From Phormidium tenue FACHB-886 (lineage in GTDB: Bacteria > Cyanobacteriota > Cyanobacteriia > Elainellales > Elainellaceae), in contig NZ_JACXWX010000003.1 of NCBI RefSeq assembly GCF_014764505.1, positions 310,001-374,000 of the forward strand: DNA of 64,000 nt. Direction: 5' to 3'. Numbering within the stretch: the first letter of the stretch is position 1; the number at the start of each line of letters is the position of its first letter. The notes under the pieces are model-generated. The model saw only the letters and a program-made list of their open reading frames with translations. It was not told where the DNA came from and made no database searches. A program made the translations under genes and the position numbers. Below, piece by piece: positions 34,379-43,573 of this stretch.

Positions 34379-35593
34379 ATGACCACAACTCACCCCACTA
34401 CACCTTCTTCTGCCCCTCCTGTCAGCCAGGTTGGGGCAGTGGCTTGGCTCCGCAAAAATCTGTTCAATAGCTGGTTCAACACAATTTTGACGATCGTCAT
34501 TGTGCTTGTACTGGGTAGGACATTGGTCGGTTTTGCCGCTTGGGCAATCACAACGGCAAAATGGCAAATTATTCCGGCAAACCTGTCGCTGTTCTTTGCA
34601 GGGCGTTATCCGGCGGCTCAATATTGGCGACTGTGGACGATCGTAGCGATCGTTTCGACGTTGGCAGGGCTAAGCTGGGGAATTTTAGCTCGCAGTGCGC
34701 CAAAGCTGTATAGCCGCAGGATTATCGTTGTTTTTGGCATAGTGGCAGCGATCGCGGTGCTGATGCAAATGCCTGTTACCTCCAAGCTGCTGGTGCTGGC
34801 AATGGAAGGGCTAGTGCTGGCAGGCGCTTGGAGCGGGCGATTGGGAGCACGAAAGATGCCCACGCTGGGCAACTGGCTGTCGGTAGCCTGGGGAGTTTCC
34901 TTCCTGGTGGTATGGTGGCTGCTGGCAGGCGGTTTGGGGCTGCCAGGCGTGAGCACGAACAACTGGGGCGGCTTGCTGCTGACGGTATTTGTCTCGGTGG
35001 TGAGTATTGTGCTGTGTTTTCCTCTGGGCGTGCTGCTGGCCTTGGGTCGGCAAAGCAGCCTGCCGGTAATTCGCTGGATCTCGGTCGCTATCATTGAGGT
35101 AGTTCGGGGAGTGCCGCTGATCTCGATTTTATTTATTGCCTCGGTCATGATTCCGCTGTTCCTGCCTAACGGAGTTCGACCGAACCTGGTGCTTCGAGCG
35201 ATTATCGGCTTGACGCTGTTTAGTGCGGTGTACTTAGCGGAGAACGTGCGAGGCGGCTTACAGTCCATCCCTAGAGGGCAATCGGAAGCTTCCAGCGCAT
35301 TGGGGCTGAGCACGCCGCTAACCCTGGGTCTGATTGTGCTACCGCAGGCGCTGAAGGTGTCTATCCCGGCGATCGTCGGTCAGTTTATCAGCTTGATTCA
35401 AGATACAACGCTGCTGCTGATTATTGGTTTGTTTGAGCTGCTGGGGATTAGCCGATCGATTCTGGCAAACCCGCAGTTTATTGGCCGGTATGCAGAGGCA
35501 TACCTCTTTATCGGCGTAATCTATTGGCTACTTTGCTATGCCATGTCGCTGGGAAGCCGTCGTTTGGAGCGGCAGTTGAACACAAATCGCTAG
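34379..35593 (+). CDS. natH: Amino-acid ABC transporter permease 2
   Basis: A 404-residue permease partner of the preceding gene, of the AapM/BztC type. Several N-terminal membrane segments precede the core domain, which has VFVSVVSIVLCFPLGVLLALGR, IIEVVRGVPLISILFIASVMIPLFLP and the EAA loop GGLQSIPRGQSEASSALGLSTPLTLGLIVLPQALKVSIPAIVGQFISLIQDTTLL. I use the ATG at 34379; an upstream in-frame TTG would add 22 residues rich in hydrophobics and is less likely because that would create an odd extra helix. It is separated from the ATPase gene by 185 bp. Confidence 0.88.
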   Translation: MTTTHPTTPSSAPPVSQVGAVAWLRKNLFNSWFNTILTIVIVLVLGRTLVGFAAWAITTAKWQIIPANLSLFFAGRYPAAQYWRLWTIVAIVSTLAGLSWGILARSAPKLYSRRIIVVFGIVAAIAVLMQMPVTSKLLVLAMEGLVLAGAWSGRLGARKMPTLGNWLSVAWGVSFLVVWWLLAGGLGLPGVSTNNWGGLLLTVFVSVVSIVLCFPLGVLLALGRQSSLPVIRWISVAIIEVVRGVPLISILFIASVMIPLFLPNGVRPNLVLRAIIGLTLFSAVYLAENVRGGLQSIPRGQSEASSALGLSTPLTLGLIVLPQALKVSIPAIVGQFISLIQDTTLLLIIGLFELLGISRSILANPQFIGRYAEAYLFIGVIYWLLCYAMSLGSRRLERQLNTNR

Positions 35594-35778
35594 CGCGGTC
35601 TGCCACAGAATCTGGGCAAGCGTGAATTTCTGCAACGCGATCGCGAGTTCTTCGCTGCAAGGCTAACTCTGTCCAGGTAAGCTAAAACCATGGACTGTTT
35701 GAGAAACTGCTAATAATCTGCTAACTAAGCGCTATTCACTAATTACACTGCTAACTAATCACCTAAAGGAAAGCACCC

Positions 35779-36561
35779 ATGACGCAATATCAAACTGAAC
35801 CATCTGCCACCAACAGCACGGGTTCCAGTCCGGTCATTGTCGCCGAGAATGTCGAAAAATGGTATGACAATAACTTCCACGTGTTGAAGGGGGTCAGCCT
35901 AACGGTTGCTAAGGGCGAAGTGGTCGTTGTGATGGGTCCTTCGGGTTCTGGTAAATCCACTTTTATCCGCACCTTCAATGCATTGGAGAGTTATCAAAAA
36001 GGCAGCATCACGATCGATGGCATCAAACTGTCGCACGACCTCAAGAATATTGATGCGGTGCGTCGTGAAGTGGGCATGGTGTTTCAGCAGTTCAACTTGT
36101 TTCCTCACATAACGGTGCTGCAAAACGTGACGCTGGCTCCCATCTGGGTACGTCGCTGGCCTAAAGCCAAAGCTGAGGAAGTGGCAATGCAGCTCTTAGA
36201 GCGGGTTGGCATTGCCAATCAGGCACAAAAGTTTCCCGGTCAGCTCTCTGGCGGTCAGCAGCAGCGGGTTGCGATTGCTCGTGCTCTGGCCATGCAGCCC
36301 AAAATCATGCTGTTTGATGAACCGACTTCGGCACTTGACCCAGAAATGGTGCGGGAAGTGCTAGACGCAATGCGGACACTGGCCAGCGAAGGGATGACAA
36401 TGGTAGTGGTGACGCACGAAGTTGGCTTTGCCCGTGAAGTTGCCGATCGGGTGGTGCTAATGGCAGATGGTCTGCTGGTGGAAGAAGGAACACCAACAGA
36501 GTTCTTCAACAACCCCAAGGAAGAACGGACGAAGAAATTCCTGTCGCAGATTTTGCACTAA
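35779..36561 (+). CDS. bgtA: Amino-acid ABC transporter ATP-binding protein
   Basis: A 260-residue ATPase subunit of the polar amino-acid uptake type (GlnQ/BztD/BgtA). Walker A is GPSGSGKS (53-60), the signature [15 protein letters not shown], Walker [15 protein letters not shown] and the switch His in [10 protein letters not shown] are all present. [20 protein letters not shown] is diagnostic for amino-acid importers. It has an AAGGAAAG ribosome-like site before the ATG. The gene completes a full transporter with the binding protein and two permeases. In Anabaena, BgtA is shared between two transporters; whether this one is shared is unknown. Confidence 0.92.
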   Translation: MTQYQTEPSATNSTGSSPVIVAENVEKWYDNNFHVLKGVSLTVAKGEVVVVMGPSGSGKSTFIRTFNALESYQKGSITIDGIKLSHDLKNIDAVRREVGMVFQQFNLFPHITVLQNVTLAPIWVRRWPKAKAEEVAMQLLERVGIANQAQKFPGQLSGGQQQRVAIARALAMQPKIMLFDEPTSALDPEMVREVLDAMRTLASEGMTMVVVTHEVGFAREVADRVVLMADGLLVEEGTPTEFFNNPKEERTKKFLSQILH

Positions 36562-36727
36562 GGGATCTCGTACAAGATCTGGCAGAGGGCTAAGCGGCAG
36601 ACGATCGAGGGCTGGATTGAGCAGCCGCTTTTGTCTGCTTGTCTCCTTCTCTGGGCTAGAATCAATGCATAGCAACTGTCCAGGATGCTTTTGTTGCTTA
36701 TCTTATATGCCCTGGCACACTCGATAG

Positions 36728-37099
36728 ATGGCAGCTTCTGAGTTACCTCATTCCCGCAATCTAGAGCATCTCCACAGCGATGAGGAGTCTCTGTACCCCC
36801 ATCCAGCGACAGACCCAGGGCACCCGCATGTGCATAGCGAAGAGTCGCTACGGCGGATTGTTAATCGGCTATCGCGGGTGGAAGGGCATATTCGCGGCAT
36901 TAAGCGGATGGTGCAGGACAGTGAGCCTTGCCCAGATGTGCTAGTACAGCTGGCAGCCGTGCGGGGAGCACTCGATCGCGTCTCTCGGATCATCCTGGAT
37001 GAACATCTGACTGAATGCGTTGCCCGTGCCGCCAAAGAAGGCAACATTGAAACAGAAATCGAGGAACTGAAGGCAGCGCTGGATCGCTTTTTGCCTTAG
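36728..37099 (+). CDS. CsoR/RcnR-family metal sensor with His-rich N terminus (InrS-like)
   Basis: A 123-residue all-helical metal-responsive repressor. The DUF156 domain is ESLRRIVNRLSRVEGHIRGIKRMVQDSEPCPDVLVQLAAVRGALDRVSRIIL, with conserved metal ligands Cys68, His93 and Cys97. The first 36 residues contain seven histidines (8, 14, 16, 25, 32, 34, 36). That combination resembles cyanobacterial InrS, a nickel sensor controlling an NrsD-type exporter, more than a copper-specific CsoR; the metal is therefore inferred as Ni, Co or Cu. No efflux gene is adjacent, so the target operon must lie elsewhere. Confidence 0.85.
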   Translation: MAASELPHSRNLEHLHSDEESLYPHPATDPGHPHVHSEESLRRIVNRLSRVEGHIRGIKRMVQDSEPCPDVLVQLAAVRGALDRVSRIILDEHLTECVARAAKEGNIETEIEELKAALDRFLP

Positions 37100-37160
37100 T
37101 TTTACCCCAATTCTGCTCCAGTTTGCCCCGATTTTGCTCCAGTTCTACCTTAGTTTCGCT

Positions 37161-37940
37161 TTAGTTACTTTCGTCCAACTGATCGCTCTCAGCAACTCGC
37201 TCTACATCACCCCGACGATACATCCAGGTTCCACGAGTACCACGCCCCACAAAGCGGGAGGCAATGTCCGCTTCGGCAAGCCGCAATCGCCCTTCTAGCT
37301 CAGAACAGCCCAGCACTCTGGCAGCATATTTCAGCGGCAGCCACTGCCGCGCAAATCGTGCCAACAAAACTTCATCTTCTTCAGTATTGATTTCAGTCAG
37401 CAGTTGTTTTGCCAGCAGCCAGCAGGCGAGCGTATCTGCCTCGGCGCGGTGAGACTTGCCGACCTGAAAGCGGAAGTGCTGCACCAGATCGGGCAGCCTG
37501 CGCGAAGGCAGATCGGGCAGCATCAGGCGAGCCAGCTGAACGGTGCAAAGCTGCTCGGCATCAGGGCGGGTAAACTCAGTATCGAGCCGTCCAAGTTCAG
37601 CCTGCAGAAAAGAATAGTCAAACTCAAGATTGTGCCCTGTCAAAACACCGGAACTGAGCAGCGGTAGATAGGCTAACAGCACTTGGGATGCCGTCGGTGC
37701 AGAACTAACCATCGTTTGCGTAATGCCTGTGAAGCGGCTAATTTTGGCAGGGATCGAGACTTGCGGGTCAATGAGATGAGTCTGCTGATGCTGAATGCCC
37801 TCGGTTAAGGTAGCTTGCAACACAGAAATCTCCATAATGCGGCTGCTGGAGGGATAGCGCCCCGTGGTTTCCACATCTACTACCGTTAAGGGTTGCCGAC
37901 TGAGCGATCGATAGTGGGAGAGCAACTGATGAGAAAGCAC
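37161..37940 (-). CDS. DEDDh-type 3'-5' exonuclease
   Basis: A 259-residue protein counted from the GTG at 37940, which starts VLSHQLLSHYRSLSRQPLTVVDVETTG. The exonuclease core has ExoI VDVETTG (Asp, Glu), ExoII GHNLEFDYSFLQAEL and ExoIII HRAEADTLACWLL, the DEDDh set found in DNA polymerase III epsilon and RNase T types. A C-terminal extension of about 75 residues ends WMYRRGDVERVAESD and looks like a helical accessory domain. A longer reading to 38105 has no family similarity in its extra part. It probably acts in DNA or RNA proofreading or degradation. The polymerase fingers typical of PolC are absent. Confidence 0.83.
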   Translation of the reverse strand: MLSHQLLSHYRSLSRQPLTVVDVETTGRYPSSSRIMEISVLQATLTEGIQHQQTHLIDPQVSIPAKISRFTGITQTMVSSAPTASQVLLAYLPLLSSGVLTGHNLEFDYSFLQAELGRLDTEFTRPDAEQLCTVQLARLMLPDLPSRRLPDLVQHFRFQVGKSHRAEADTLACWLLAKQLLTEINTEEDEVLLARFARQWLPLKYAARVLGCSELEGRLRLAEADIASRFVGRGTRGTWMYRRGDVERVAESDQLDESN

Positions 37941-38050
37941 AGGAGATCTTGTAGATAAAAGGTAAACAGGCAGATACCAAATAGATAGAAGATAGGTGGG
38001 AGCAGTGAAGTAGACGTTCCAGTGTAGCGTGCAACACCTGCAGATTAAGA

Positions 38051-38079
38051 CAATGGCGCGGGCAATGCCCGCGCCATTG
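38051..38079. terminator. GC-rich inverted repeat after the RNA helicase gene
   Basis: CAATGGCGCGGGCA and its exact reverse complement TGCCCGCGCCATTG face each other around one central base. It lies just after the helicase stop (minus strand) and upstream of the exonuclease gene. It lacks a good T-tract, so it may be a REP-like element and not a true intrinsic terminator. Confidence 0.55.
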
Positions 38080-38107
38080 ACGCTAACTAAGTCCACACAT
38101 TGCAAGC

Positions 38108-39529
38108 TTAGGGCTTAGAAGAAACCCGATCGCTAGACTTTCTAATGATAGGTTTTTGCTTGGGCTTTGAGGAAACCGAACGACGTCTTGGCTCATCGAT
38201 CGCGGGATCATCAAAGCTCTGGTCAACCCGCATCCAGCTAGGACGAGCTTGGTCGTAGGCCATCTGCAGGGCTGCAGCAGCGATCGTGTGCGGCTCGAAC
38301 TCTTCACTAAGCTGAGCAACGATCGGCAGGAACGATGCGACACGCTCTCCGGTCAACGCCTCACGCAGCTGATTTTGCAGCTTTTGCAGGTGACGAGCTT
38401 CAATTTCAGCGCGTGTGGGGATCGTACCCAGCTCGATCCGCTGACGGATGTGATGCTCAATATCGCGCAGCTTGCGCTTATCAAGGGTATGGACAATCGA
38501 GATCGCAGTTCCTTCTTTGCCAGCGCGTCCGGTGCGTCCAATCCGGTGGACATAGCTTTCCACGCTGTCGGGCAGGTCATAGTTAATGACATGCGTTAAA
38601 TCCTCGACGTGCAAGCCCCGTGCTGCAATATCGGTTGCGACTACCCAGCGGACTTGGCGCTGACGGAAGCGCAACAGCAGGCGCTCTCGCTGAGACTGGC
38701 TCAGGTCGCCGTGATATTCATCAACGCTGTGACCTGCTGCCTGCAGCTGACGAGTCAACTCAGCTGCCGCCTTACGAGTCCGAACGAAGATCAGCGCCGA
38801 TTCTGGATCTTCCATTTCCAGGATGGGCTGAAGCGCTCTGGCTTTTGTCCAGCCACGCGGCACAATATAGGCGACTTGATTGATTTTGGCGGGTGCAGCT
38901 TTGGGCTGCTCTACGTTAACGGTAACCGGGGATCGCAAAAACTTAGCCGTCAGCCCGCGAATCGAGGGTTCCATCGTAGCAGAGAAAAAGGCTGTCTGCC
39001 GCTCTGCTGGAGCCTGTGCCAAAATTCTTTCTACATCTTGGATAAAGCCCATGTTCAGCATTTCATCGGCTTCATCTAACACGAGCCAGCTCAATTTATT
39101 GAGCTTCAGATCGCCGCGGCTCAGCAGGTCTAACACACGACCAGGTGTACCAACTACAACTTGCACGCCTCGTTGCAGGCGACGAATTTGCTGATCGATT
39201 GCCTGCCCGCCATAAACAGGCAGCACATGCAGGCGACGATCGTCTGTAAGGGTACGAATGGCTTGGAAGACCTGAATCGCCAACTCGCGAGTTGGGGTAA
39301 GAATCAGGGCTTGCACAGCCGGATTGTTCATATCAATCCGCTCTAGCATGGGTAGCGAAAACGCAGCGGTTTTGCCAGTTCCAGTTTGAGCTAACCCCAC
39401 CATGTCTCGCCCCGAAAGCAAATGCGGGATCGCCTGCGCCTGAATCGCCGTAGGAACGGTAAACCCAGTTTTTTCTAGATGACGAACACGGGCTTCAGAC
39501 AGACCAAGACTATGAAATGACAACGTCAT
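38108..39529 (-). CDS. crhR: DEAD-box RNA helicase (CrhR/CsdA-like)
   Basis: A 473-residue ATP-dependent RNA helicase. The Q motif [13 protein letters not shown], Walker A AQTGTGKT (47-54), PTRELA, TPGR, DEAD (152-155), SAT and the C-terminal [10 protein letters not shown] are all intact. The domain is followed by an RE/RQ-rich tail ([23 protein letters not shown]) that resembles the basic tail of cold-shock helicases. Sequence and length are close to the CrhR helicase of Synechocystis, which is induced by cold and electron-transport changes; the symbol is by resemblance. Its start overlaps the stop of rimO by 20 bp, so the two are probably co-transcribed. Confidence 0.88.
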   Translation of the reverse strand: MTLSFHSLGLSEARVRHLEKTGFTVPTAIQAQAIPHLLSGRDMVGLAQTGTGKTAAFSLPMLERIDMNNPAVQALILTPTRELAIQVFQAIRTLTDDRRLHVLPVYGGQAIDQQIRRLQRGVQVVVGTPGRVLDLLSRGDLKLNKLSWLVLDEADEMLNMGFIQDVERILAQAPAERQTAFFSATMEPSIRGLTAKFLRSPVTVNVEQPKAAPAKINQVAYIVPRGWTKARALQPILEMEDPESALIFVRTRKAAAELTRQLQAAGHSVDEYHGDLSQSQRERLLLRFRQRQVRWVVATDIAARGLHVEDLTHVINYDLPDSVESYVHRIGRTGRAGKEGTAISIVHTLDKRKLRDIEHHIRQRIELGTIPTRAEIEARHLQKLQNQLREALTGERVASFLPIVAQLSEEFEPHTIAAAALQMAYDQARPSWMRVDQSFDDPAIDEPRRRSVSSKPKQKPIIRKSSDRVSSKP

Positions 39530-40907
39530 TGAAACTCCTTAAGGGTGTAAAAATTGAGGCTCGATCGAGCGCCCCTCTGAGCTGGGTCGGACGATCAGCA
39601 ACGTGACCATAAAGGTCGTAAACATTAGCATCGGTAATTTCGACCGGAACCAGCAATCCCAGTCGCACATCGCCTTTCAGGTAAACTAAACCATCTACCT
39701 CCGGCGCAAAGCGAGCAGAGCGACCGACAAGCTCTCCGGTTTCCGGGTTCTCCTGTTCCACTAACACATCCACCACTTTGCCAATCTCTGCCCGGTTTTT
39801 CCGGAGTGAGATCGGTTGCTGCACGGTCATTACGGCATCCCGGCGGGCATCCATCACATCCTGCGGCAGGGGATTGGGCAGGCTGTAGGCAGGGGTTCCT
39901 TCTTCAGGAGAGAAGGTGAACACCCCAACGTGATCGAACTCATGGCGCTGCACAAACTCTAGCAGGTGCTGGAAGTGAGCATCTGTTTCGCCCGGAAAAC
40001 CTACGATGAAGGTGGTTCGCAGCACCGCCTGCGGCAGAGCAGCTTTGAGGCGATCGATGATTTTATCGTTCACCTGTCCTTGCCAGGGGCGGTTCATTGC
40101 CTTCAGAACTGTTGGGTGTGAGTGCTGAAGCGGCAAGTCTAAGTATGGCAGAACATTTGGCGTTTCCTGGATCGCTTCGATCACTTTCGGGGTCAAGCCA
40201 GTGGGATAGGCATAGTGCATGCGAATCCACGGAACTTGAACCTTGCCCAGAGCCCGGAGCAGCTCGGCTAAGCGAGGCTCACCGTACAGATCTAACCCAT
40301 AATTGGTGGTGATCTGAGAAATGAGGATAATTTCCTGCACTCCTTCAGCAGCAAGCTGTTCGGCTTCAGCCACAATCGACTCAATCGAGCGCGATCGCTG
40401 GTTGCCGCGCAGGTGCGGGATGATGCAGAAGGCACAGCGGTAATCACAGCCCTCTGCCACCCTCAGGTAGGCCACCCCTTCAGTCGTTGTGCGATAGCGG
40501 GGGATCGTTTCGTCAGCAATATAGGTGGGGTTAGCAGTGATTTCGTGCACCCGTTCGCCTGCTTCCGCCCGCTCAATCACATCGACAATTTTTTGATAGT
40601 CGCCAGTGCCAACGACGGCAACTGCTTCAGGAATAGCATCCAGCAATTCTTGCTGAAAATGCTGTGCCATGCAGCCAGTGATCACGATTTTTCTGCCGTC
40701 TTCTGCTAGCTCGACCAGCGTCCGCACAGATTCTTCTCGTGCCGCCTGAATAAAGCTGCACGTGTTTACAATCACATAGTCAGCAAGCTCTTCATTGGAA
40801 TCTACTGGGTAGCCTGCCTGCACCAGCAAACCCAACATATGCTCTGTATCAATTCTATTTTTTTCGCAACCCAAATGAGAGACGGCAATCGTCGGTTTGT
40901 TGCCCAT
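39510..40907 (-). CDS. rimO: Ribosomal protein S12 methylthiotransferase RimO
   Basis: A radical-SAM enzyme that adds a methylthio group to an aspartate of ribosomal protein S12. The 465-residue protein has the N-terminal UPF0004 domain with cluster ligands Cys14, Cys50 and Cys79 ([20 protein letters not shown]), the radical-SAM motif GCDYRCAFC (Cys154, 158, 161), and a C-terminal TRAM domain ([30 protein letters not shown]). The [10 protein letters not shown] and CIIPHLRG sequences separate RimO from MiaB. The DEAD-box helicase gene follows with a 20-bp overlap, a link between ribosome modification and RNA unwinding. Confidence 0.95.
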   Translation of the reverse strand: MGNKPTIAVSHLGCEKNRIDTEHMLGLLVQAGYPVDSNEELADYVIVNTCSFIQAAREESVRTLVELAEDGRKIVITGCMAQHFQQELLDAIPEAVAVVGTGDYQKIVDVIERAEAGERVHEITANPTYIADETIPRYRTTTEGVAYLRVAEGCDYRCAFCIIPHLRGNQRSRSIESIVAEAEQLAAEGVQEIILISQITTNYGLDLYGEPRLAELLRALGKVQVPWIRMHYAYPTGLTPKVIEAIQETPNVLPYLDLPLQHSHPTVLKAMNRPWQGQVNDKIIDRLKAALPQAVLRTTFIVGFPGETDAHFQHLLEFVQRHEFDHVGVFTFSPEEGTPAYSLPNPLPQDVMDARRDAVMTVQQPISLRKNRAEIGKVVDVLVEQENPETGELVGRSARFAPEVDGLVYLKGDVRLGLLVPVEITDANVYDLYGHVADRPTQLRGALDRASIFTPLRSFNDVVIS

Positions 40908-41281
40908 GCGGTCGTTCCTGCGGTTATTCTAAGATTCGCGAGACAAAAGATAAGTCTAAAATGCGGAGTGGAGCGATCGCGCTATCAACGGACTAAACTT
41001 CTGCCTCTGAATCCACGCTTGCTGACGGGACAAATGGGACGGGTCGGAGGTCGTTAACTGCAATCGCATTGCTTGCCTACAACAATCTTAACACATCTTT
41101 TGAGACCGCATGGTAGTTTGATACAGTTCTCCAGGGAATCTGACACTGTTCCTTAAACCTACTTCCGAACGACAGCAGTTCATGTAAATTTAAGTAATAG
41201 TAGAGCAGCATGACCAGCACCGTGCGATCTTCAATAAAAACGAATTGATTAGAACTGAAGTGCGATTTCAGCTTAAACCCA
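40908..41281. other. Divergent intergenic region, no gene seen
   Basis: This 374-bp gap separates rimO from the divergent btpA. It is AT-rich near btpA and must hold both promoters. I see no repeat, RNA gene or strong hairpin. Confidence 0.5.
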
Positions 41282-42136
41282 GTGGACTTGAAACAAACCT
41301 TTAAAACTACCAATCCCATCATTGGTGTAGTTCATTTACTGCCGTTACCCACTGCGCCGCGCTGGGGGGGCAGCCTCAAAGCCGTAATCGATCGTGCCGA
41401 GCAAGAAGCCGTTGCCCTTGCTTCGGGTGGCGTAAATGGCATTATCGTCGAGAATTTTTTTGACGCGCCTTTCTCCAAAGACAAGGTTGATCCAGCAGTC
41501 GTAAGCGCAATGAGTTTGGTGGTACAGCGTTTAATGCAGCTTGTAACGCTGCCGATCGGCATCAACGTGCTGCGGAACGATGCCCACAGCGCCATGGCGA
41601 TAGCCGCTTGTGTGCAGGCTCAGTTTATCCGCGTCAACGTTTTGACAGGGGTGATGGCGACCGATCAAGGCTTGATCGAGGGGCAAGCCCACCAGCTTTT
41701 GCGCTACCGACGTGAGCTGGGCAGCGATGTCAAAATCCTAGCAGATGTTTTGGTTAAACACGCCCGACCGCTGGGATCGCCCAACCTAACGACGGCAGTT
41801 CAAGAAACAATCGAACGGGGCTTAGCCGATGGTGTCATTCTCTCTGGCTGGGCAACGGGTAGCCCCCCTAGTCTAGAAGACCTAGAGCTTGCTAGTGCTG
41901 CTGCAAATGGCACTCCTGTCTTTATTGGCAGTGGGGCAAGCTGGGAGAACATTCCACAGCTGATTCAAGCGGCAGACGGCGTAATTGTTTCTAGCTCTCT
42001 AAAACGGCGCGGCAAGATTGAGCAGCCGATTGATCCCATTCGAGTCAGCCAGTTTGTTGAAGCAATGCAGCGCAGCTTGACAATCCGAGAGCCACAGGCG
42101 ATCGCCCCCTCGGTAGTCGTTCCTTCGTCAAACTAA
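41282..42136 (+). CDS. btpA: Photosystem I biogenesis protein BtpA
   Basis: A 284-residue TIM-barrel-like protein required for stable accumulation of photosystem I reaction-centre proteins in Synechocystis, especially at low temperature. It carries the family signatures NPIIGVVHLLPLPTAPRWGG, ASGGVNGIIVENFFDAPFSKD, QFIRVNVLTGVMATDQGLIEGQAHQLLRYRRELG and DGVILSGWATGSPPSLEDLELA. The start is GTG at 41282 because the family N terminus MDLKQTFKTTNPIIG begins exactly there. It is transcribed alone. Its thylakoid-associated role is known from the family. Confidence 0.92.
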   Translation: MDLKQTFKTTNPIIGVVHLLPLPTAPRWGGSLKAVIDRAEQEAVALASGGVNGIIVENFFDAPFSKDKVDPAVVSAMSLVVQRLMQLVTLPIGINVLRNDAHSAMAIAACVQAQFIRVNVLTGVMATDQGLIEGQAHQLLRYRRELGSDVKILADVLVKHARPLGSPNLTTAVQETIERGLADGVILSGWATGSPPSLEDLELASAAANGTPVFIGSGASWENIPQLIQAADGVIVSSSLKRRGKIEQPIDPIRVSQFVEAMQRSLTIREPQAIAPSVVVPSSN

Positions 42137-42459
42137 AAGTCGCACTTCAACTGGGCCGTCGTCTTTTCTAAGAAGCACCCATACACTTTTTGGAAGCATT
42201 AGCAGGCTCCCTGGAATCTATCTGTCGTAAGCTTAATGGCGACAGACATTAAGCCTTACCTCGATCAGGCTGTAGGAGATATAACCGCGCTTCTCCTGCT
42301 ATCTTGCTTGTCCTGATGGGCAAGATTGAGTTGTATTGAGTAAAATGCTCAAGTTGGGCACTTTCCGACTACCGTGGAGTCAGAAGAAAGTGCGCTATAC
42401 CTCCACAACTTTGGTTTGGTGTCACAGTTTTCGATTGAGAAGATTTTTACTAAAGCTCT
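42137..42459. other. Intergenic region before the VKOR fusion gene
   Basis: These 323 bases contain no convincing gene. A short possible stem, CTTGTCC with GGGCAAG around 42307-42324, is the only structure I noticed. Promoter elements for the downstream gene are expected here but cannot be pinned down. Confidence 0.4.
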
Positions 42460-43398
42460 ATGACTAGCCGTCGCCGTCAAGTTCCTTGGATGTACCGCCG
42501 CTCGCGTCTCTTAATCGCGGCTGTTGCGGTTCTCGGAATGTTGAACACTGGGTATCTGACTGCCAATAAACTTTTTGCGGGTGAAGCCGCCTGCCCCACT
42601 AGCGGATGTGAACAGGTGCTGTCTAGCCCTTATGCTACAGTGTTTGGCTTGCCGCTGGCGCTGTTTGGCTTTTTGGCATATTTAGCAATCGCCGCGTTTG
42701 CCCTCGTACCATTGGCGATCAATCCTGAAAAGGAGCGGCAACAGCGATCTACCCTAGAAAACCAAACCTGGCTGCTGCTATTTGCTGGCTCTACTGCCAT
42801 GCTGGTCTTTAGCAGCTACTTGATGTACATCATGTTCAGCGAGTTTGTCTCAAAGTTTGGGGCAGGCGGTGTTTGTTATTACTGTGTAGCATCTGCCCTG
42901 TTTGCCCTAACGCTGTTCGTGCTGACGCTGCTGGGGCGTGATTGGGAAGACCGAGGGCAGCTCTTCTTCACAGGGGTGATTGTGGCGATGATCACGATCG
43001 TCGGCACGTTAGGCGTTTACGCCAATACAACAGGCACAGCAGTCGCCAACCCAAACACAGCCGGGCAAGTGGGTCCAGCCATTACAACTACATCGGGACC
43101 GGCAGAAATTGAACTGGCGCGTCACTTAACTAGCGTCGGAGCCAAAATGTATGGGGCGTACTGGTGTCCGCATTGCCATGACCAAAAACAGCTCTTTGGG
43201 AAGCAGGCAGCCGCACAAATTACCTATATCGAATGTGCGCCAGATGGACAAAACGCTCAAACCCAGCTTTGCCAAGACAAGAAGATCGAAGGCTTCCCTA
43301 GCTGGGAGATTAACGGTCAGCTGGTGGCAGGAACTCAAACACTCCAGCAGCTTGCCGATTTAACGAATTATCAAGGTTCGCGAGAGTTCAAAAACTGA
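42460..43398 (+). CDS. Vitamin K epoxide reductase-thioredoxin fusion (LTO1-like)
   Basis: A 312-residue membrane disulfide-forming enzyme. Four or five membrane segments form the VKOR domain with loop cysteines Cys45 and Cys50 (ACPTSGCEQV) and the quinone-side pair Cys139/Cys142 (GGVCYYCVASA). Residues about 215-312 are a thioredoxin-like domain facing the thylakoid lumen or periplasm, with active-site Cys236-Pro-His-Cys239 (YWCPHCHDQ), another pair Cys259/Cys271, and the cis-Pro loop GFPSW. Homologues in Synechocystis and plant LTO1 oxidise cysteines of photosystem II and other lumen proteins and pass electrons to plastoquinone. All redox cysteines are intact. Confidence 0.93.
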   Translation: MTSRRRQVPWMYRRSRLLIAAVAVLGMLNTGYLTANKLFAGEAACPTSGCEQVLSSPYATVFGLPLALFGFLAYLAIAAFALVPLAINPEKERQQRSTLENQTWLLLFAGSTAMLVFSSYLMYIMFSEFVSKFGAGGVCYYCVASALFALTLFVLTLLGRDWEDRGQLFFTGVIVAMITIVGTLGVYANTTGTAVANPNTAGQVGPAITTTSGPAEIELARHLTSVGAKMYGAYWCPHCHDQKQLFGKQAAAQITYIECAPDGQNAQTQLCQDKKIEGFPSWEINGQLVAGTQTLQQLADLTNYQGSREFKN

Positions 43399-43459
43399 CG
43401 CTCCGTTAGCTCTGTTCCCATTCAGTAACCCAAAAATCTGCTCATCGAATTTACGTTAT

Positions 43460-43499
43460 GCAAAAAGCAGGAGTGAAAGTTTTCACTCCTGCTTTTTGC
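43460..43499 (+). terminator. Strong intrinsic terminator after the VKOR fusion gene
   Basis: Two perfect 19-bp arms (43460-43478 and 43481-43499) enclose a GT loop; the right arm ends in CTTTTTGC. It lies 61 bp after the stop of the VKOR fusion gene and upstream of the M23 peptidase gene. Confidence 0.88.
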
Positions 43500-43573
43500 T
43501 AAATAGCTCAACATCATTAAAATCAATTCGATGTTACTCTATCTGCACCCATGTCAAGTCCTTTAAATCCCTT

